Shown piece after piece: positions 17,346-27,205 of a stretch of 64,000 bases of DNA (position 1 is its first letter; each line of letters starts with the position of its first letter). The translations under genes and the position numbers were made by a program. The notes under the pieces were generated by a model that was given only the letters and a program-made list of their open reading frames with translations, was not told the origin of the DNA and did not search any database. The DNA comes from Leadbetterella sp. (GTDB lineage Bacteria; Bacteroidota; Bacteroidia; Cytophagales; Spirosomataceae): NCBI GenBank assembly GCA_019638185.1, contig JAHBUH010000017.1:1-64000 (forward strand). The letters run 5' to 3'.

Positions 17346-19371
17346 ATGCTTCTTTTTCCAGTGGGGTTTCACCCGGCCGGGAGTCGTCAGAAACCACTTC
17401 CGGATCCTTTTTATCCAGGAACTCCTGGTAAACGGTAGGCCGGTCAAACGGTCTTTCGCCGATGATCTCTACCAGGTCATGCTGGTAAATGATCTCTCTT
17501 TCCAGCAGGGCATTGGCCAGCAGATCCAGTTGATGACGTTTTTCCATCAGCAGGTCTTTGGTGGTAGAGTAGGCCAGGTCGATCAGTTTTTTCACTTCTT
17601 CATCGATTAGCTTCGCCGTACTTTCCGAATAAGGCTTGGAGAAAGAATATTCGTTCTGTCCTTTGGAATCGTAGTAGGAAATGTGCCCCAGCTTATCGTT
17701 CATCCCATAGATGGTAACCATGCTGTAGGCCATTTTGGTGATCTTTTCCAGGTCGCTCAGCGCGCCGGTAGAGATCTTGCCGAACACCACTTCTTCTGCG
17801 GCGCGGCCCCCCAGTGCCATACACATTTCATCAAACAGCTGCTCGGTACGGTAGAGGTACTGCTCTTTGGGCAGGTATTGGGCATAGCCCAGGGCGGCAA
17901 TACCGCGCGGTACTATACTCACCTTTACCAGGGGATTGGCGTGCTCCAGGAACCAGCCTGCAATGGCGTGCCCGGCTTCGTGGTAAGCCACGATCTCCTT
18001 CTCTTCCGGTGATATCAGTTTATTGCGTTTTTCCAGTCCGCCGATCTCGCGGTCAATGGCATCCTGGAAATCCTTCATTTCCACCTGCTGCTTCCCTCTC
18101 CGGGCAGCCAGCAGGGCGGCTTCATTACATACGTTGGCGATTTCCGCACCCGCAAAACCCGGGGTCTGGGCGGCCAGCTTCTTGGCGTCTACCTCGGCAG
18201 CGGCTTTCACCGGCTTCAGGTGCACCTTGAAGATGGCTTCACGGCCATTGATATCCGGCACGTCTACCGAGATCTGGCGGTCAAACCGGCCCGGTCTCAG
18301 CAGGGCGGCATCCAGTACATCGGGGCGGTTAGTGGCGGCCAGGATGATGATGCCGGTGTCGGAACCGAAACCGTCCATTTCCACCAGCAGCGAGTTCAGC
18401 GTGTTCTCCCGCTCATCATTTCCACCCGGCATGGCGCCTTTTCCACGGCTCCGGCCTACGGCATCGATCTCGTCAATAAAGATGATACAGGGGGCTTTTT
18501 CTTTGGCCTGCTTGAAGAGGTCGCGCACACGGGCCGCGCCCACGCCCACAAACATCTCCACAAAATCAGATCCGGAAAGCGAGAAAAACGGAACGCTGGC
18601 TTCCCCTGCCACGGCCTTGGCCATCAGGGTTTTACCGGTACCCGGAGGGCCTACCAGCAGGGCACCTTTTGGTATTTTACCGCCCAGTTCGGTGTATTTG
18701 CCCGGCTTTTTCAGGAATTCCACGATCTCCGTCAGCTCCTCTTTGGCCTCGTCCAGGCCGGCCACATCCGCAAAAGTGATCTTCACGCGGTTATCGGCAT
18801 CAAACAGGGCCGCTTTAGACTTACCGATATTGAAGATGGCACCGCCAGGGCCGCCGCCTGACATCCGGCTCATCAGGAAATACATCAGGCCGAAAAGGAA
18901 GAGCCATGGGAACAGGGACAGGAAGATCTGCATGTAATCACTCCTTTCCACAGATTCAGGGTAGAGCTTGCTTTTATACTCTTCGGGCAGCTTACTTTCT
19001 TTCAGGAAGCTGTTAAAGCTGTTCATGAAGGAATCATCCGAAACCACGTTCATCTCCAGGTGCGGGCCTTTGGAAAACTTGGCATTGCCCAGTTTATTCC
19101 GGTAGGCCGGATTGCTCAGTCCCTGTTGGTTAAGGGATATTTCCACCAGTTTCTTGCCTTTTACAATGGCCAGCGACTCTACCTCCTGGTTCTGTACCAT
19201 TTCCTCGAAGGTCTTGTACGGAACGGTCGGAAGCGCACTCTTGGAATTAAAGAAAAGCAGGCCCATGATGGCGAGGATCAGCGTAGCCACCATCCAGCCC
19301 TGCATACCGCCGGGAGGATTGGGACTGATCTTCTTCCGGGGGGATTGACTTTTATTATTATCTTCAGACAT
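17344..19371 (-). CDS. ftsH: ATP-dependent zinc metalloprotease FtsH
   Basis: Membrane-anchored AAA+ protease of 675 residues that degrades misfolded or regulatory membrane and cytosolic proteins. Two membrane helices are visible, near 27-45 ([15 protein letters not shown]) and 150-166 ([16 protein letters not shown]), with a periplasmic domain between them. The AAA module has Walker A GPPGTGKT at 241-248, Walker [12 protein letters not shown] and the arginine-finger region [20 protein letters not shown]. The zinc protease site HEAGH is at 464-468. The acidic C-terminal tail is usual for this phylum. It lies 31 bases downstream of rsfS on the same strand, an arrangement common in Bacteroidota. 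Confidence 0.98.
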   Translation of the reverse strand: MSEDNNKSQSPRKKISPNPPGGMQGWMVATLILAIMGLLFFNSKSALPTVPYKTFEEMVQNQEVESLAIVKGKKLVEISLNQQGLSNPAYRNKLGNAKFSKGPHLEMNVVSDDSFMNSFNSFLKESKLPEEYKSKLYPESVERSDYMQIFLSLFPWLFLFGLMYFLMSRMSGGGPGGAIFNIGKSKAALFDADNRVKITFADVAGLDEAKEELTEIVEFLKKPGKYTELGGKIPKGALLVGPPGTGKTLMAKAVAGEASVPFFSLSGSDFVEMFVGVGAARVRDLFKQAKEKAPCIIFIDEIDAVGRSRGKGAMPGGNDERENTLNSLLVEMDGFGSDTGIIILAATNRPDVLDAALLRPGRFDRQISVDVPDINGREAIFKVHLKPVKAAAEVDAKKLAAQTPGFAGAEIANVCNEAALLAARRGKQQVEMKDFQDAIDREIGGLEKRNKLISPEEKEIVAYHEAGHAIAGWFLEHANPLVKVSIVPRGIAALGYAQYLPKEQYLYRTEQLFDEMCMALGGRAAEEVVFGKISTGALSDLEKITKMAYSMVTIYGMNDKLGHISYYDSKGQNEYSFSKPYSESTAKLIDEEVKKLIDLAYSTTKDLLMEKRHQLDLLANALLEREIIYQHDLVEIIGERPFDRPTVYQEFLDKKDPEVVSDDSRPGETPLEKEA

Positions 19372-19402
19372 AATTTATTCGTTATAAAATTTTAAAACTT
19401 TT

Positions 19403-19795
19403 TTAAGAGAGCGGTACTTTTGACGGTACCAGCGTGTCGCCGTAATACGAAAAGATGGCATCACCCCACAGGCTTTCCAGGTCATAAAACTCCCGGCGGT
19501 CTCTTCTGAAAACGTGAACCACCACATTTACATAATCCAGGAGAATCCACTCTTTATTGGAAAAACCCTCTTTGTGCCACGGAAGTTCTTGGGAAGCTTT
19601 GTACACCTCTTCATCTACAGAGTCAGCAATGGCCCCGATCTGAGTATCCGAGCCACCGGAACAGATGATAAAAAAGTCGGTGATGGCGCCCGGTACTTTC
19701 CTTAAATCCAGCTTAACGATATCAAACCCCTTCTTCTCCTGTATTCCGTTTATTACCAGATCGCATAAGGCCTCACTTGAAAACTTTTTCTTCAT
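19403..19795 (-). CDS. rsfS: Ribosomal silencing factor RsfS (Iojap family)
   Basis: 130 residues. RsfS binds ribosomal protein uL14 and blocks subunit joining when nutrients are scarce. The family core is visible: KGFDIVKLDLRKVPGAITDFFIICSGGSDTQIGAIADSV, then PWHKEGFSNKEWILLDYVNVVVHVF and YYDLESLW-like FYDLESLWGDA. The length is normal. It is first in an operon with ftsH and divergent from birA, a gene order seen in many Bacteroidota. Confidence 0.96.
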   Translation of the reverse strand: MKKKFSSEALCDLVINGIQEKKGFDIVKLDLRKVPGAITDFFIICSGGSDTQIGAIADSVDEEVYKASQELPWHKEGFSNKEWILLDYVNVVVHVFRRDRREFYDLESLWGDAIFSYYGDTLVPSKVPLS

Positions 19796-19812
19796 TCAAA
19801 AATCTTAATTGT

Positions 19813-19820
19813 TAATTTTG
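19813..19820 (+). promoter_or_regulatory. Predicted -7 element of birA
   Basis: TAATTTTG in the 75-base divergent region between rsfS and birA, 50 bases before the birA TTG start. No clear -33 element is seen. Confidence 0.4.
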
Positions 19821-19870
19821 TGAGCCGGGAAACCAGCTCCCCTTTACTCAAAACGCTAAATTAATTTATT

Positions 19871-20620
19871 TTGCTCAAACTTCAGCCCAAAAGTTTATTT
19901 GTCGGTCAAAAACAGATTTATCTGCCACATTGTCACTCTACTAATGACGTAGCTTCCGGATTGGGCCGGGATGATACCTTTACTGACGGTACGGTGGTCA
20001 TCACCGACTACCAGAGCCGGGGGCGCGGGCAGCGGGGCACCAGCTGGGAAGGGGAGCCAGGTAAAAACCTGATGATGAGTATTTTACTGGATACATCTTT
20101 CCTGGAAGCCTCCCGGCAGTTTGACCTGAGTATCTGTGCGGCGCTGGGCGTATGGTCTGCCCTGCGGTCAGTAGGTTTAAGTCATGCCTGCATCAAATGG
20201 CCTAACGATCTCTACGCCGCAGACCGCAAAGTGGGAGGGATCCTGATTGAAAATACCCTGCGGAACGCCCGCCTGCAGACCTCCGTAGTGGGCGTGGGCA
20301 TCAATATCCACCAGGATACCTTCGGAAACCCGCGGGCCTCTTCCCTGGCCCTGGAAGGCTGCACCGTAAACCGGGATACGCTGGCGGAAGCCGTATGCGC
20401 TCATTTTGAACATTTTTACCTGGAACTCCGCGAAGGCCGGGACCAGCGGGAGGCCTACCTGACCGTTTTATTCGGCCTGGAAGAGGAGAGGGAGTATGTT
20501 TTTCAGGATCAGCGGTTTACAGGCACTATCCGCGGCGTTTCATCGGCCGGTCAGCTTATCGTGGAATCGAAACTTTCTAAAAAAAATTTTGATATTAAAG
20601 AAATATCCTTCTGTTTTTAG
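19871..20620 (+). CDS. birA: Biotin-[acetyl-CoA-carboxylase] ligase
   Basis: Transfers biotin via biotinyl-AMP to the carboxyl-carrier protein. 249 residues, the catalytic and C-terminal domains only, with no N-terminal DNA-binding domain, so it is a non-repressing BirA. Key motifs are the SRGRGQRGTSWEGEPGKNLMMS loop, the substrate region IKWPNDLYAADRKVGGILIE and GVGINIHQ. The start is TTG: an in-frame TAA lies 7 bases upstream and no ATG precedes the conserved sequence. Divergently transcribed from rsfS-ftsH. Confidence 0.95.
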   Translation: MLKLQPKSLFVGQKQIYLPHCHSTNDVASGLGRDDTFTDGTVVITDYQSRGRGQRGTSWEGEPGKNLMMSILLDTSFLEASRQFDLSICAALGVWSALRSVGLSHACIKWPNDLYAADRKVGGILIENTLRNARLQTSVVGVGINIHQDTFGNPRASSLALEGCTVNRDTLAEAVCAHFEHFYLELREGRDQREAYLTVLFGLEEEREYVFQDQRFTGTIRGVSSAGQLIVESKLSKKNFDIKEISFCF

Positions 20621-20651
20621 AGAAAAACAGCCTGAATAACGGCTGGAACGT

Positions 20652-20659
20652 TATTTTTG
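20652..20659 (+). promoter_or_regulatory. Predicted -7 element of the GH63-type gene
   Basis: TATTTTTG fits TAnnTTTG, about 32 bases before the GTG start. A small CAGCC/GGCTG hairpin (20629-20645) lies just upstream and may end birA transcripts. Confidence 0.4.
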
Positions 20660-20690
20660 TGAAATATTGGCAAACCGCAACAGTTAAGCA

Positions 20691-23357
20691 GTGAAATTTG
20701 AAAAGATGATGTCAAACGTGGAAAAGCACAGGCTTTTGGAGCGTAGTGACAACAAAGGTTGGAAAAAGTGGGGCCCCTACCTGTCTGAACGGCAATGGGG
20801 GACTGTCAGGGAAGATTACAGTCAGAACGGCGACGCATGGAATTACATCAGCCATGACCTTTCGCGCTCCAAGGCGTACCGCTGGGGCGAAGACGGCATC
20901 GGGGGGATTTCCGATAACAAGCAGCACATCTGCCTGGCGTTTGCGTTCTGGAATCACAAAGACCCCATCCTGAAGGAGCGGCTCTTTGGCCTGACCAATA
21001 ACGAGGCTAACCATGGCGAGGACGTGAAGGAGCTGTATTACTACCTGGACAGCACCCCCACCCACTCTTACATGAAGATGCTGTATAAGTACCCCCAGAC
21101 CGCTTTTCCTTACGATATCCTGAAGTCTGAAAACCGGAAACGGGGGCGCAAGGAAGACGAGTTTGAGCTGGTGGATACGGGTGTCTTTGATAAAAATGAG
21201 TACTTCGACATCTTCATTGAATATGCCAAAGCGGAAAAAGACGATATCTGTGTTAAGATCACGGCCCATAACCGCAGTTCCAAAAGCGCCCCGCTAACCC
21301 TGCTGCCTACACTCTGGTTCCGGAATACCTGGTCCTGGGGCTACAAGGAATTTGAGAAAAAACCCATCCTGACCGGTATCTCTAACAGCCAGGTAGAGGT
21401 CTATCACCAGTATTTTAACCGGATGAAACTGTACTGCAAGGATGCCGACGAGTTCCTCTTTACAGAAAATAATTCCAATAACAAACGGATTTACGGTACT
21501 CCCAATGAAACGCCCTATGTCAAAGATTCTATTCACGAATATATTATCAAGGACAAAAAAGAGGCGGTTAACCCCAACAAAATAGGGACTAAGGTATCTG
21601 CCCGCTACAAGAGAACGGTGAAGGCGGGCGAGTCTACCACCATCTGCCTGCGGTTTACCACCAAAACCACGCTTCATAACCCCTTTGAGGATTTTGACGA
21701 GATTTTTGAAGCCCGTAAGCGGGATACCGAAGATTTTTACGGGATTCTGCAGGAGGATGTCCGGGATGAAGAACTGAAGACCATTCAGCGCCAGGCTTTT
21801 GCCGGTATGCTGTGGACCAAGCAGTTCTACTATTATAACATTAACCAGTGGCTGAAAGGGGATCCCAAGATGCCGTTTGACTTCAAAGGCCGCGATTACG
21901 AGCGGAATGCCGGCTGGCAGCATGCCTACATGGCCAATATCCTCTCTATGCCGGATAAATGGGAATACCCCTGGTTTGCGGCCTGGGACCTGGCCTTTCA
22001 TACCGTTACCCTGGCCAAGGTGGACCCCGATTTTGCCAAACGTCAGCTGGCGGTGGTGCTCCGGGAGTATTACATGCACCCTAACGGGCAGATTCCGGCT
22101 TACGAATGGAATTTCTCGGATGTAAACCCGCCCGTACATGCCTGGGCCACCCTGAAGGTATATGAGCACGATAAGCTCATGAATGGCGGTAAGGGCGATA
22201 TCGTGTTCCTGGAGCGGGTATTTCATAAATTGCTCCTGAATTTCACCTGGTGGGTAAACCAGAAAGATAATGACGGCAATAATATTTTCGGCGGGGGATT
22301 CCTGGGGCTGGATAACATCGGGGTATTTGACCGGAACGCACAGATCCCCGGCGTAAAACTGCAGCAGGCCGATGCCACCGGCTGGATGGCCATCTACACC
22401 CTGAACATGCTGCGGATAGCCATGGAAATAGCCATGGAAAGACCCGCTTACCAGGATATGGCTTCCAAGTTTTTCGAGCACTTCCTGCACATAGCCGCCG
22501 CCATTAACACGCCCATGGATAAGTCCGGGCTGGGCCTGTGGGACGAAGATGACCAGTTTTACTACGATAAGATTTTCTCTAACAATAACCAGACGCTCTT
22601 CCTGAAGATTCGCTCCCTGGTGGGGCTGATCCCACTGTGTGCCGTGGAGGTTATCGATGACGCCATGCTGGATAAGCTGCCGGACTTCAAGCGGCGCCTC
22701 GACTGGATCCTGGCGAACCGCCCCGACCTGGCCTCCCTGATTTCGCGCTGGTATGAACCCGGGAAAGGGGAAACCCACCTGCTCTCACTGCTGCGCGGCC
22801 ACCGGATGAAAATGGTGTTCAAGCGGCTCTTTGACGAAACCGAATTCCTGTCGGATTACGGCATACGCTCCCTGTCTAAATATCACCTGGATCACCCGTA
22901 CCACTTCAATCTCCACGGTGAGCGACTGACCGTAGCCTATACGCCCGGCGAGTCTGACCTGTCTATCATGGGGGGGAACTCCAACTGGCGCGGGCCCATC
23001 TGGTTCCCGCTGAACTACCTGATCATTGACTCCCTGCACAAATACTCCGAATATTACGGGGAGCATTACGAGGTGGAATACCCTACTGACTCCGGCGAGA
23101 TCGTGACCCTGAAAGACGCGGCTTTCCAGATCTCGGAGCGGCTGATCGGGATATTTAAGCGCAAAGACGGCGAAAGACCCTTCACCGGCGGAACGAAGCT
23201 TTTTGACGGCGATGAGAATTTTTCAGGCGTGTACCTGTTCAACGAATATTTTCACGGCGATAACGGCAAAGGCCTGGGCGCCAATCACCAGACCGGCTGG
23301 ACCGGTCTGGTAGCTGACCTGATCGAAGAGGTCTCCCAGCGGAAAAAAGGGAAGTAG
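20691..23357 (+). CDS. GH63-type (MGH1-like) glucosidase
   Basis: An 888-residue cytoplasmic enzyme related to mannosyl-oligosaccharide glucosidase (GH63, clan GH-G), cleaving alpha-glucosides. There is no signal peptide. The N-terminal beta-sandwich contains RWGEDGIGGISD and LAFAFWNHKDPILKERLFGL. The (alpha/alpha)6 catalytic part carries FDFKGRDYERNAGW, YPWFAAWDLAFHTV with a conserved acidic residue, GQIPAYEWNFSDVNPPVHAW, and near the C-terminus SNWRGPIWFPLNYL and NHQTGWTGLVADLIEE. The start is GTG at 20691, with an ATG at 20706 as an alternative. The exact substrate is uncertain: possibly glucosylglycerate-, trehalose- or kojibiose-like. It is convergent with a GH32 gene and separated from it by a strong hairpin. 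Confidence 0.88.
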   Translation: MKFEKMMSNVEKHRLLERSDNKGWKKWGPYLSERQWGTVREDYSQNGDAWNYISHDLSRSKAYRWGEDGIGGISDNKQHICLAFAFWNHKDPILKERLFGLTNNEANHGEDVKELYYYLDSTPTHSYMKMLYKYPQTAFPYDILKSENRKRGRKEDEFELVDTGVFDKNEYFDIFIEYAKAEKDDICVKITAHNRSSKSAPLTLLPTLWFRNTWSWGYKEFEKKPILTGISNSQVEVYHQYFNRMKLYCKDADEFLFTENNSNNKRIYGTPNETPYVKDSIHEYIIKDKKEAVNPNKIGTKVSARYKRTVKAGESTTICLRFTTKTTLHNPFEDFDEIFEARKRDTEDFYGILQEDVRDEELKTIQRQAFAGMLWTKQFYYYNINQWLKGDPKMPFDFKGRDYERNAGWQHAYMANILSMPDKWEYPWFAAWDLAFHTVTLAKVDPDFAKRQLAVVLREYYMHPNGQIPAYEWNFSDVNPPVHAWATLKVYEHDKLMNGGKGDIVFLERVFHKLLLNFTWWVNQKDNDGNNIFGGGFLGLDNIGVFDRNAQIPGVKLQQADATGWMAIYTLNMLRIAMEIAMERPAYQDMASKFFEHFLHIAAAINTPMDKSGLGLWDEDDQFYYDKIFSNNNQTLFLKIRSLVGLIPLCAVEVIDDAMLDKLPDFKRRLDWILANRPDLASLISRWYEPGKGETHLLSLLRGHRMKMVFKRLFDETEFLSDYGIRSLSKYHLDHPYHFNLHGERLTVAYTPGESDLSIMGGNSNWRGPIWFPLNYLIIDSLHKYSEYYGEHYEVEYPTDSGEIVTLKDAAFQISERLIGIFKRKDGERPFTGGTKLFDGDENFSGVYLFNEYFHGDNGKGLGANHQTGWTGLVADLIEEVSQRKKGK

Positions 23358-23399
23358 CCGGGGGCATAGTGCCTGTTCTCTGAAGAAATAATCATCATT

Positions 23400-23436
23400 C
23401 CTGTGGCCCGGCACTGGTCGGGCCACAGGAGCAGAT
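23400..23436. terminator. Strong hairpin between convergent glycoside-hydrolase genes
   Basis: Perfect 11-bp arms CCTGTGGCCCG (23400-23410) and CGGGCCACAGG (23419-23429) with an 8-base loop, followed by AGCAGATTTTT. It is likely to terminate the plus-strand GH63 gene and possibly the minus-strand GH32 gene, although the minus side lacks a T-run. Confidence 0.8.
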
Positions 23437-23438
23437 TT

Positions 23439-24917
23439 TTAATGCACCTTAGCCGGCTTCATGGCCGCATACCGGATATTCGCCACCCGGGTTTTCTTCT
23501 CCGTCTTCAACTGAATATGGGAATACGGCTGGTTAGGGAAGCAGAGAGCGGTCATGACCGTCAGGCCACCATCGGCAAAAACCTCCACCGAGGCCCGGTC
23601 GGCAATGATCCGGAGATCGATTTTCGACTGGGCGGAAACCCTTGGCCCCCACTGTCTTTTGGCAAAACCAGCCTCAAAATCCTTTTTCCCGGCGGCGGAG
23701 CGGTCTATAAAGTAGCGGCCGGACGGCTTATCGTAGCCGATCACCAGCACCTCGTTCAGGGAATTGCTGAGCGCTACACTGAAACTTTCATTCGGAAGTC
23801 CCTTAAACTCCAGGTCGAACAGCCCTTTCGTGGCGGTTTCAAACGTACCGGCATTTTTCACATTCCGGGGTGCTTCCCACAGGGTTTCCACTTCTTTGGC
23901 AGGCGTGGAGGTCAGGTAAAATGTCCCGTTAACCTGCTGCAGGCCCATTTCCCGCGGCAGGGTCATGGCGCTGCGGAAATCCACGGTAGGCACGTCCTGG
24001 GCATACTGCCAGTTGCTCATCCAGCCCATCAGCAGGGTACGTTTCCCCTTATGGAAGAAGGTCACGCCCGCGTAGTTATCCGTGCCGTAATCCATCCAGC
24101 GCTCCTGCGTATCCAGGGGCCTGAAGGTGCTTCCGTCAAAATCCCCTACAAAATATTGCGTAGCAGACCCGCCGTTAGGCCCGCCCGGGTTAATGCTGAC
24201 CAGTAAGACCCAGTACGTTTTTCCGTTCAGCTCAAACGGCATCAGATCGGGGCATTCCCAGACCCCGCCGTGCGCTCCGAAATCATGGCCCAGGTCACTT
24301 TCCCGGGTCCAGTCTTTTAAATTGGCCGAAGAATAAAACGTGATGCGGTCTTTGGTGGCCAGGGCCATCACCCATTTGTTTTTCGGCGCATACCAGCTTA
24401 CCTTGGGGTCCCTGAAATCCACTATTCCGGGATTTTTAATGACCGGGTTCCCCTCGTATTTGGTCCAGGTACGGCCGTTATCCAGGCTGTAGGCAATGCC
24501 CTGGGTCTGGTAGTCGGTGCGTTTGGCTTTTTCGCCCTCCGCGCTGTGGTTCGTATAAATGGCCACTACGGGCGTCTTGCCGTCTTTGCCGAAACCGCTG
24601 GTATTGTTATAGTCCACCACCGCGCTTCCTGAAAATATATAGCCCAGCTTATCGGGAAACAGGGCAATGGGCTGCTCGGTCCAGTGGATCATATCCGGGC
24701 TGGTGGCGTGCCCCCAGTGCATGGGGCCCCATTTGGTTTTATCCGGGTAATGCTGGAAGAAGAGGTGGTAGACCCCTTCCTGGTAAAACATGCCGTTAGG
24801 GTCATTCATCCAGCCTTTTTTCGGAGAAAAGTGAAAGGCCGGCCGGTAGGGTTCCTGGGCCAGGGCCACATTGCCTGCCAAAAGCAGGAGGCTGAAAAGG
24901 GAGATATATCGGTTCAT
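23439..24917 (-). CDS. Secreted GH32 fructan beta-fructosidase/levanase
   Basis: A 492-residue retaining hydrolase of sucrose, inulin or levan. A signal peptide (1-20, ending VALAQ) exports it. The five-bladed propeller domain shows the nucleophile Asp39 in WMNDPNG, the transition-state stabiliser Asp170 in FRDPKV and the acid/base Glu221 in WECPDL. A C-terminal beta-sandwich follows (SFSVALSNSLNEVLVIGYD, SVEVFADGG). The absence of a lipobox suggests a periplasmic or secreted enzyme. No fructose PTS, SusCD pair or fructokinase is adjacent, so it is not in an obvious fructan locus here. Confidence 0.95.
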   Translation of the reverse strand: MNRYISLFSLLLLAGNVALAQEPYRPAFHFSPKKGWMNDPNGMFYQEGVYHLFFQHYPDKTKWGPMHWGHATSPDMIHWTEQPIALFPDKLGYIFSGSAVVDYNNTSGFGKDGKTPVVAIYTNHSAEGEKAKRTDYQTQGIAYSLDNGRTWTKYEGNPVIKNPGIVDFRDPKVSWYAPKNKWVMALATKDRITFYSSANLKDWTRESDLGHDFGAHGGVWECPDLMPFELNGKTYWVLLVSINPGGPNGGSATQYFVGDFDGSTFRPLDTQERWMDYGTDNYAGVTFFHKGKRTLLMGWMSNWQYAQDVPTVDFRSAMTLPREMGLQQVNGTFYLTSTPAKEVETLWEAPRNVKNAGTFETATKGLFDLEFKGLPNESFSVALSNSLNEVLVIGYDKPSGRYFIDRSAAGKKDFEAGFAKRQWGPRVSAQSKIDLRIIADRASVEVFADGGLTVMTALCFPNQPYSHIQLKTEKKTRVANIRYAAMKPAKVH

Positions 24918-25067
24918 AAAACGAGTTAAGGTTTAGTTCATCGCCGTACGAAGATAGCAAAAATGCGCTACCGTTTGCACAAAATATTTTCCGTGCCATA
25001 CGGGGTACCTGCCGCCTGTGCAGGCATCCACCTGGCTGCCCGCCCCAAGCTTTCCGGAAATGATTAA

Positions 25068-25097
25068 TTGGAATCTCGGATTTTGGCGGTAATTTTG
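25068..25097 (+). promoter_or_regulatory. Predicted promoter of queD-lpxB
   Basis: TTG (25068-25070) and TAATTTTG (25090-25097) are separated by 19 bases, a full match to the Bacteroidota -33/-7 pattern. The queD ATG follows 19 bases after the -7 element. Confidence 0.55.
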
Positions 25098-25116
25098 CCC
25101 CCAGAACTTTGCAGTG

Positions 25117-25527
25117 ATGATTCAAATTACAAGAAGAGAGACATTTAATGCGGCTCACAGGCTCTTTAACCCGCGGTGGTCAGAAGAGAAGAATTTTGAG
25201 GTTTTCGGGCCCTGTTCCCGGGTGCACGGGCATAACTGGGAGCTCTTCGTAACGGTAGAAGGAGAGGTGAGTGAAGATACCGGTTTTGTGATAGACCTGA
25301 AAGCCCTGAGCAGAACCATGCGGGAGGAGGTCATCTCCAAAGTAGATCACACCTACCTGAATGAAGATGTGGAGTTCCTGAAGGGGAAGCTCCCCACTAC
25401 TGAGAATTTTGCCATAGCCGTCTGGAAAATATTGCAGCCCGTGCTGAAAAGCCGGTACGGGGTAGATCTTTACCGGGTAAAACTCACCGAAACCGCCAAC
25501 CATTTCGTAGAGTATTTTGGCAGGTAA
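25117..25527 (+). CDS. queD: 6-carboxy-5,6,7,8-tetrahydropterin synthase QueD
   Basis: Converts dihydroneopterin triphosphate to 6-carboxytetrahydropterin in queuosine/7-deazaguanine synthesis. I start at the ATG at 25117 (136 residues), not the GTG one codon upstream. Zinc ligands are His14 (FNAAHRL), His37 and His39 (RVHGHNW). The catalytic Cys33 sits in GPCSRVHGH, the Cys-x3-His-x-His pattern that distinguishes QueD/PTPS, and PTTENFA and LTETANHFVEY complete the T-fold. The other queuosine genes (queC, queE) are not in the window. It ends 3 bases before lpxB, so the two share an operon although their pathways are unrelated. Confidence 0.94.
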   Translation: MIQITRRETFNAAHRLFNPRWSEEKNFEVFGPCSRVHGHNWELFVTVEGEVSEDTGFVIDLKALSRTMREEVISKVDHTYLNEDVEFLKGKLPTTENFAIAVWKILQPVLKSRYGVDLYRVKLTETANHFVEYFGR

Positions 25528-25530
25528 CCC

Positions 25531-26628
25531 ATGAAATATTTTATCGTAGCCGGAGAAAGATCAGGAGACCTGCACGCAGGTAACCTGGCCGCTGCCATGC
25601 GTGAGCTGGATCCCGCGGTCAGCCTGTGCGGCTGGGGCGGTGACCGGATGAAGGACGCCGGCGTGGAGATCCGGCAGCGCTATGAGGAGCTGGCTTTCAT
25701 GGGGTTCTGGGAAGTGCTGAAAAACCTGGGCAAGATTCGCGGATTTATGAAGCGGGTGCAGGAGCATATTGAAGAATTTCAGCCCGATGCCCTTATCCTG
25801 GTCGATTACGCCGGCTTTAACCTCCGCCTGGCCAAATGGGCCAAAGCCCGGAGGATACGGGTCATTTACTACATTGCGCCCAAGGCCTGGGCCTGGAATA
25901 AGAGCCGGGTGCATCAGCTGAGGGAGTACACCGACCTCACCCTGGTGATCTTCCCCTTTGAAGTGGACTTTTTTAAAAAATACGGGGTGAATGTAAAATA
26001 CGTGGGAAACCCGCTTTTTGATGAGATCCGGCGTTTCCGCAGAGATTATACCTTCCATGCTGACCGTAACCGGCCCGTGGTGGCCCTGCTGCCCGGCAGC
26101 CGCGAGCAGGAGATTGAAGCCATGATGGAGACCATGGCCCGGCTCACCTTTGACATGCCGGAATACATCTGGATAGTGGCCGGGGTTTCCACTTTTGAAC
26201 CCGGGTTCTACCATAGATACGAAGGTAACTACCGGCTGGCCTATAACCGTACCTATGATGTGCTGGCCCTGGCTGACGCCGCCGTGGTCACTTCGGGTAC
26301 CGCCACCCTGGAAACCGCCCTTTTTAAAGTACCGCAGGTAGTGGTATACAAAACCAGCGGGCTCACCTACGCCATAGCCCGGCTCCTGGTGAAGATCCGG
26401 TTTATTTCCCTGGTAAACCTGGTGGCCGATAAAGAGGTGGTCAAAGAGCTTATCCAGGGAGAATATACGGCGGAAAACACCAAAAAGGAGTTGAAAAGAC
26501 TCCTCACCGATAATAAATACAGAGAAAAGCAGTTAAATGAGTATAAAATCCTGACGGAAAAGTTGGGGAATAGTGAAGCCTCGAAAACGGCCGCACAGAC
26601 TATTTCAGATTTTTTAAAACAGTCCTGA
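25531..26628 (+). CDS. lpxB: Lipid-A-disaccharide synthase
   Basis: GT19 enzyme joining lipid X and UDP-diacylglucosamine to form the lipid A disaccharide at the inner membrane. 365 residues, a normal length. Family motifs are VAGERSGDLHAGNLAAAM, FMGFWEVLKNLGKIR, LVDYAGFNLRLAKWAK, YYIAPKAWAWNKSRVHQLREYTDLTLVIFPFE, YVGNPLFDE, ALLPGSREQEIE and SGTATLETALFKVPQVVVYK. Its presence confirms an LPS-type outer membrane. Cotranscribed with queD. Confidence 0.97.
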   Translation: MKYFIVAGERSGDLHAGNLAAAMRELDPAVSLCGWGGDRMKDAGVEIRQRYEELAFMGFWEVLKNLGKIRGFMKRVQEHIEEFQPDALILVDYAGFNLRLAKWAKARRIRVIYYIAPKAWAWNKSRVHQLREYTDLTLVIFPFEVDFFKKYGVNVKYVGNPLFDEIRRFRRDYTFHADRNRPVVALLPGSREQEIEAMMETMARLTFDMPEYIWIVAGVSTFEPGFYHRYEGNYRLAYNRTYDVLALADAAVVTSGTATLETALFKVPQVVVYKTSGLTYAIARLLVKIRFISLVNLVADKEVVKELIQGEYTAENTKKELKRLLTDNKYREKQLNEYKILTEKLGNSEASKTAAQTISDFLKQS

Positions 26629-26663
26629 GCAGTACGCTTTCAGGCTGAAAACATTTAATTCCA

Positions 26664-27140
26664 ATGAAAAAAATTCTTTTTTTAGGTTTATTGACTTTTG
26701 CAGCTCTTTCATGTGATAAGAAAGACCCCGAAGCGGAAGGTACCCCCATGGAAAGGCTGGCCGGCGTAGAAGCTAAAAAATGGAAGCTTACCAAGGCGGT
26801 GGCCTGGTCGGGATCCCTTTCGCTGGACCTGATCGCTAACAGCGCGAATAAATGCCTGGGCGATAACGAGCTTACTTTAAGGAGCAATAACAGCTATATC
26901 CTGGAAGATACGGGGGTGAAATGTTCCACAGTAGACCGGATAGAAGATCAGTGGATCTTTACGGAAAGCCCGCTTCAGATCCAGCTGGCCGAGATATCGC
27001 TTATGGACAGAACCTTTAAAAATGTGGTGCTGGATATCTCCGAACTAAAGAACAGCAGTTTCTCGGGAACGGTCAATAACGTGCCTGAAAATAGCCTGAA
27101 AGTAAATAAGATAGACCTGACCTTTACCCTGGTAAAATAA
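26664..27140 (+). CDS. Small lipoprotein (lipocalin-like), unknown function
   Basis: 158 residues with a lipoprotein signal: KKILFLGLLTFAALSC, lipidated Cys17, then DKKDPE. The mature part has a KWKLTKAVAWSG start, ELTLRSNNSYILED and EDQWIFTESPLQIQL, and ends KVNKIDLTFTLVK. This pattern resembles the lipocalin-like lipoproteins abundant in Bacteroidota, but the match is by impression only. It follows lpxB by 35 bases. The function is unknown. Confidence 0.8.
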   Translation: MKKILFLGLLTFAALSCDKKDPEAEGTPMERLAGVEAKKWKLTKAVAWSGSLSLDLIANSANKCLGDNELTLRSNNSYILEDTGVKCSTVDRIEDQWIFTESPLQIQLAEISLMDRTFKNVVLDISELKNSSFSGTVNNVPENSLKVNKIDLTFTLVK

Positions 27141-27205
27141 GTTTTTTCATTCTCCGAAACATATTTAGGGGTTTGCGTGTTAGGTTATAGTAATGGTGTG
27201 CGTTT

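Noticed and set aside
21294-22778. 494-codon open frame on the minus strand
   Set aside because: It lies fully antisense to the well-supported GH63-type gene, has no recognisable motif, and is the kind of long shadow frame expected from GC-rich third positions.
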